DNA of 6,652 nt from Candidatus Borrarchaeota archaeon. GTDB taxonomy: Archaea; Asgardarchaeota; Sifarchaeia; Borrarchaeales; Borrarchaeaceae. Below, in pieces: positions 5,504 through 6,652 of the stretch. Made by a program: the position numbers and the translations under genes. Position 1 is the stretch's first letter, and the number at the start of each line of letters is the position of its first letter. The notes beneath the pieces were generated by a model, which worked only from the letters and a program-made list of their open reading frames with translations, made no database searches and was not told the origin of the DNA. The DNA is taken from NCBI GenBank assembly GCA_016840645.1, contig JAEORY010000220.1, positions 1-6,652 of the forward strand. Reading direction: 5' to 3'.

Positions 5504-6264
5504 TTCATTCCTCCAATCAAATCTTTCCCAAATTTCATATAATCTAACTTTGTTTTCATGGCGTTCCTGGCCTCGGCAAGACATTTCACACCCTCTTTTA
5601 CTTTTCCGTTCTTAATCAACATTTCACCCGTCGTAATTAACTGCATCGCGGAGCTGTTTAATAATTGAATCGAACCCGATTTCTCCTCTTTTAGCTCTGT
5701 AAATATCTCTGTGGACACCGCCAAGCTTGTTGTTTTTTCTGTACCACTCTCTTGCTTTTTCACGGTATCTTTCCCGGTGCTTTCTGTATGTTTTTCTGCA
5801 AGCTTCCCTGTCTCGCTCTCGGTTGGCCTCCGACCTGTGCCTGTTTGATGTTCGCCGGGCATTGCATTTTTCCTTGTTTTCTCGGTAATATTTTCGCTTT
5901 TTTTCTCGCTGTCGCTCAATGTTTGCTTGATACCACTCCCTGTTTTGCCTGTTTCGCTTTTCAATATACTCTTTTGTTGATCTTCTTGCTTTGTCGTATT
6001 TTCTTCTATGCTCTGCTTGCTCTGGCGTTCTCCATCTTCCGTGGAACCACACTCTCCCGTCTTCTCTTGTTTTTCTTCCCATAACACAAACTCGTCTTCG
6101 TCAAACTCAACACTAAAATCAAAAAGCTCATCGTCTTCACCACGATAAAACCCTTGATCATCCATATAAACATAGGCGCAATCGTCCCACATGGTGGATC
6201 TTACCCTTTTACCAAGCTTAACGTGTTTTATTGCTTCCTGATAGCTAAACAGCCCACCTTTCAT
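5500..6264 (-). CDS. Protein with DUF2829/Tad2-like N-terminus, low-complexity middle and helical C-terminus
   Basis: Residues 5-64 resemble short DUF2829-type phage proteins: FSYQEAIKHVKLGKRVR, then Trp26, an aromatic YVYMDDQGFY strand and an acidic end DEDEFVLWEE, the place where such proteins usually stop. DUF2829 includes Tad2, which sequesters a Thoeris signal; this copy is shorter than Tad2 and the link is tentative. From about residue 65 to 200 the protein is Glu/Lys/Thr/Ser/Gly-rich and probably disordered, exactly where another ORF (5624-6082) is encoded in a different frame. The last 60 residues look real again, with a hairpin (MLIKNGKVKEGVKCLAEARN). No stop separates these parts, so a 254-residue product is predicted. 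ATG 6264 is preferred over 6270 because GGAGG (6275-6271) is six bases upstream of it. It overlaps the HNH gene by 20 bases. The C-terminal part might also be made separately from an internal start. Confidence 0.6.
   Translation of the reverse strand: MKGGLFSYQEAIKHVKLGKRVRSTMWDDCAYVYMDDQGFYRGEDDELFDFSVEFDEDEFVLWEEKQEKTGECGSTEDGERQSKQSIEENTTKQEDQQKSILKSETGKTGSGIKQTLSDSEKKSENITEKTRKNAMPGEHQTGTGRRPTESETGKLAEKHTESTGKDTVKKQESGTEKTTSLAVSTEIFTELKEEKSGSIQLLNSSAMQLITTGEMLIKNGKVKEGVKCLAEARNAMKTKLDYMKFGKDLIGGMK
5510..5514 (-). promoter_or_regulatory. Ribosome binding site for the 55-residue membrane protein
   Basis: GGAGG, six bases before ATG 5503, inside the last codons of the preceding gene. It decides the start and shows that the preceding frame's end and this gene are translationally coupled. 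Confidence 0.7.
5624..6082 (-). CDS. Nested ORF: basic Tyr/Arg/Glu-rich repeat protein, 152 residues
   Basis: This complete ORF lies entirely inside the preceding CDS in another frame. It begins with VWFHGRWRTPEQAEHRRKYD, then carries loose repeats with aromatic residues among Arg/Lys/Glu/Asn, for example REWYQANIERQREKKRKYYR and KHRERYREKAREWYRKNN, and ends with a short mixed tail (FDSIIKQLRDAVNYDG). I recall many phage and bacterial proteins with this Y-x-x-N-x-E-x-x-x-x-R pattern, often near HNH nucleases; their function is not known to me, though the strong positive charge suggests nucleic-acid binding. The pattern is more protein-like than the overlapping frame. The ATG at 6082 has only a weak GACGAG upstream, starting exactly where the DUF2829-like domain should end. 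Confidence 0.55.
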   Translation of the reverse strand: MGRKTREDGRVWFHGRWRTPEQAEHRRKYDKARRSTKEYIEKRNRQNREWYQANIERQREKKRKYYRENKEKCNARRTSNRHRSEANRERDREACRKTYRKHRERYREKAREWYRKNNKLGGVHRDIYRAKRGEIGFDSIIKQLRDAVNYDG

Positions 6265-6652
6265 GTTCATCCTCCAAGCTTAATTTTTGATCAATCTTTT
6301 CCCTTACTCCCTCTATCGTCTTTGCACTACCATAATACTTACTGCCCTTGTATGCCTGATAGCTCCCCCTGCTCTTTACGTGCGTAATACATATGTCTCG
6401 ATAAACAATCCCGGCACGGCTTCCCCTGTTCCTACAGTTTTCACTTGTCCCAACAACCCGCAAGTTTTCCCGCCTATTGTCCAGCGAATCCCTGTTTATA
6501 TGGTCAACTTGATTATCTGGTGAATATTCACCATTGCCAACAATTTCTCTGTGCAAATGAAACGTTTTCCACGCATGGTTACACCACCGTCTAATATACA
6601 CCCCCTTTGATGTTCCTGACGTGCTGTGGGCGTACCAGCAAGTAGTATCCTC
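6245..6652 (-). CDS. HNH homing-type endonuclease (5' end beyond right edge)
   Basis: Phage HNH endonucleases nick or cut DNA with a beta-beta-alpha-metal site and often spread as selfish genes. Counting from the window edge, the motifs are His34-Arg35 (FHLHREIVG), Asp50-His51 (NQVDHINRD), Asn59 and Asn63 (LDNRRENLRVVG), and Asn72 (TSENCRNR). A C-terminal stretch (IVYRDICITHVK through YQAYKGSKYYGSAKTIEGV) resembles a degraded AP2 DNA-binding domain, often found after HNH cores in this group. The frame is open to the last base of the window with family-like sequence (CWYAHSTSGTSKGVYIRRW), so the GTG at 6601 is probably not the start and the gene is only partly visible (135 codons). It overlaps the next gene by 20 bases. 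The catalytic site looks intact. Confidence 0.9.
   Translation of the reverse strand, partial: EDTTCWYAHSTSGTSKGVYIRRWCNHAWKTFHLHREIVGNGEYSPDNQVDHINRDSLDNRRENLRVVGTSENCRNRGSRAGIVYRDICITHVKSRGSYQAYKGSKYYGSAKTIEGVREKIDQKLSLEDEHERWAV
6271..6275 (-). promoter_or_regulatory. Ribosome binding site for the DUF2829-like gene
   Basis: GGAGG directly abuts the ATG at 6270 but stands six bases before the ATG at 6264, so it favours the second start. Confidence 0.65.

Noticed and set aside
5336..5584. 82-residue form of the small membrane protein
   Set aside because: The extra N-terminus lies in the previous gene and has no ribosome site; ATG 5503 has GGAGG and an ATGA overlap.
5752..6084. Plus-strand ORF of 110 residues, rich in Phe, Cys and Leu, seemingly a membrane protein
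   Set aside because: It is the antisense of the Arg/Lys/Glu-rich nested ORF; such codons read as hydrophobic on the other strand. No ribosome site or upstream context supports it.

Overview
The window looks like part of a tailed double-stranded DNA bacteriophage or prophage (Caudoviricetes). Terminase large subunit, portal protein and the start of a likely neck or tail-completion gene lie in the usual packaging/head order. All 14 gene calls are on the minus strand, so transcription runs from position 6652 towards 1. Genes are packed head to tail with short gaps or overlaps, mostly with clear Shine-Dalgarno sequences. No stretch over 300 bases lacks a gene, and I saw no tRNA, CRISPR array, terminator or convincing promoter. 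Any promoter for this operon is probably to the right of the window. The host cannot be named from this sequence. A candidate lipobox and a CsrA-family gene are compatible with a bacterial host that has such systems.

In transcription order, the right part (6652 to 4505) is a block of small accessory genes. It starts with an HNH endonuclease cut by the window edge. Next comes an ORF with a DUF2829/Tad2-like N-terminus that contains, in another frame, a complete very basic tyrosine/arginine-rich ORF. Then follow a 55-residue membrane protein, an Acb2/Tad1-like protein and two small helical proteins. An exact 33-bp direct repeat links the Acb2/Tad1-like gene to the second of these small genes. 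It appears to have been copied into the conserved 3' end of the Acb2/Tad1-like gene, replacing its expected tail.

The middle (4502 to 3267) holds a short glycerophosphodiester phosphodiesterase-family protein, a 53-residue lipoprotein-like protein missed by simple length filters, an unknown 89-residue protein translated from TTG, and a 70-residue CsrA-like RNA-binding protein. The CsrA-like gene overlaps the terminase start by 8 bases and sits where a small terminase gene is often found. No small terminase was recognised.

The left part (3274 to 1) is the structural module: terminase large subunit, portal, and a partial gene that begins inside the portal tail in another frame.

How the genes may work together is inference. 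Two proteins resemble families that sequester nucleotide immune signals (Tad1/Acb2 and Tad2), which suggests a counter-defence block. The CsrA-like protein could control translation of phage or host messages, including the terminase gene it overlaps. The most notable points are the CsrA-like/terminase overlap, the broken Acb2/Tad1-like tail and the nested gene pair.
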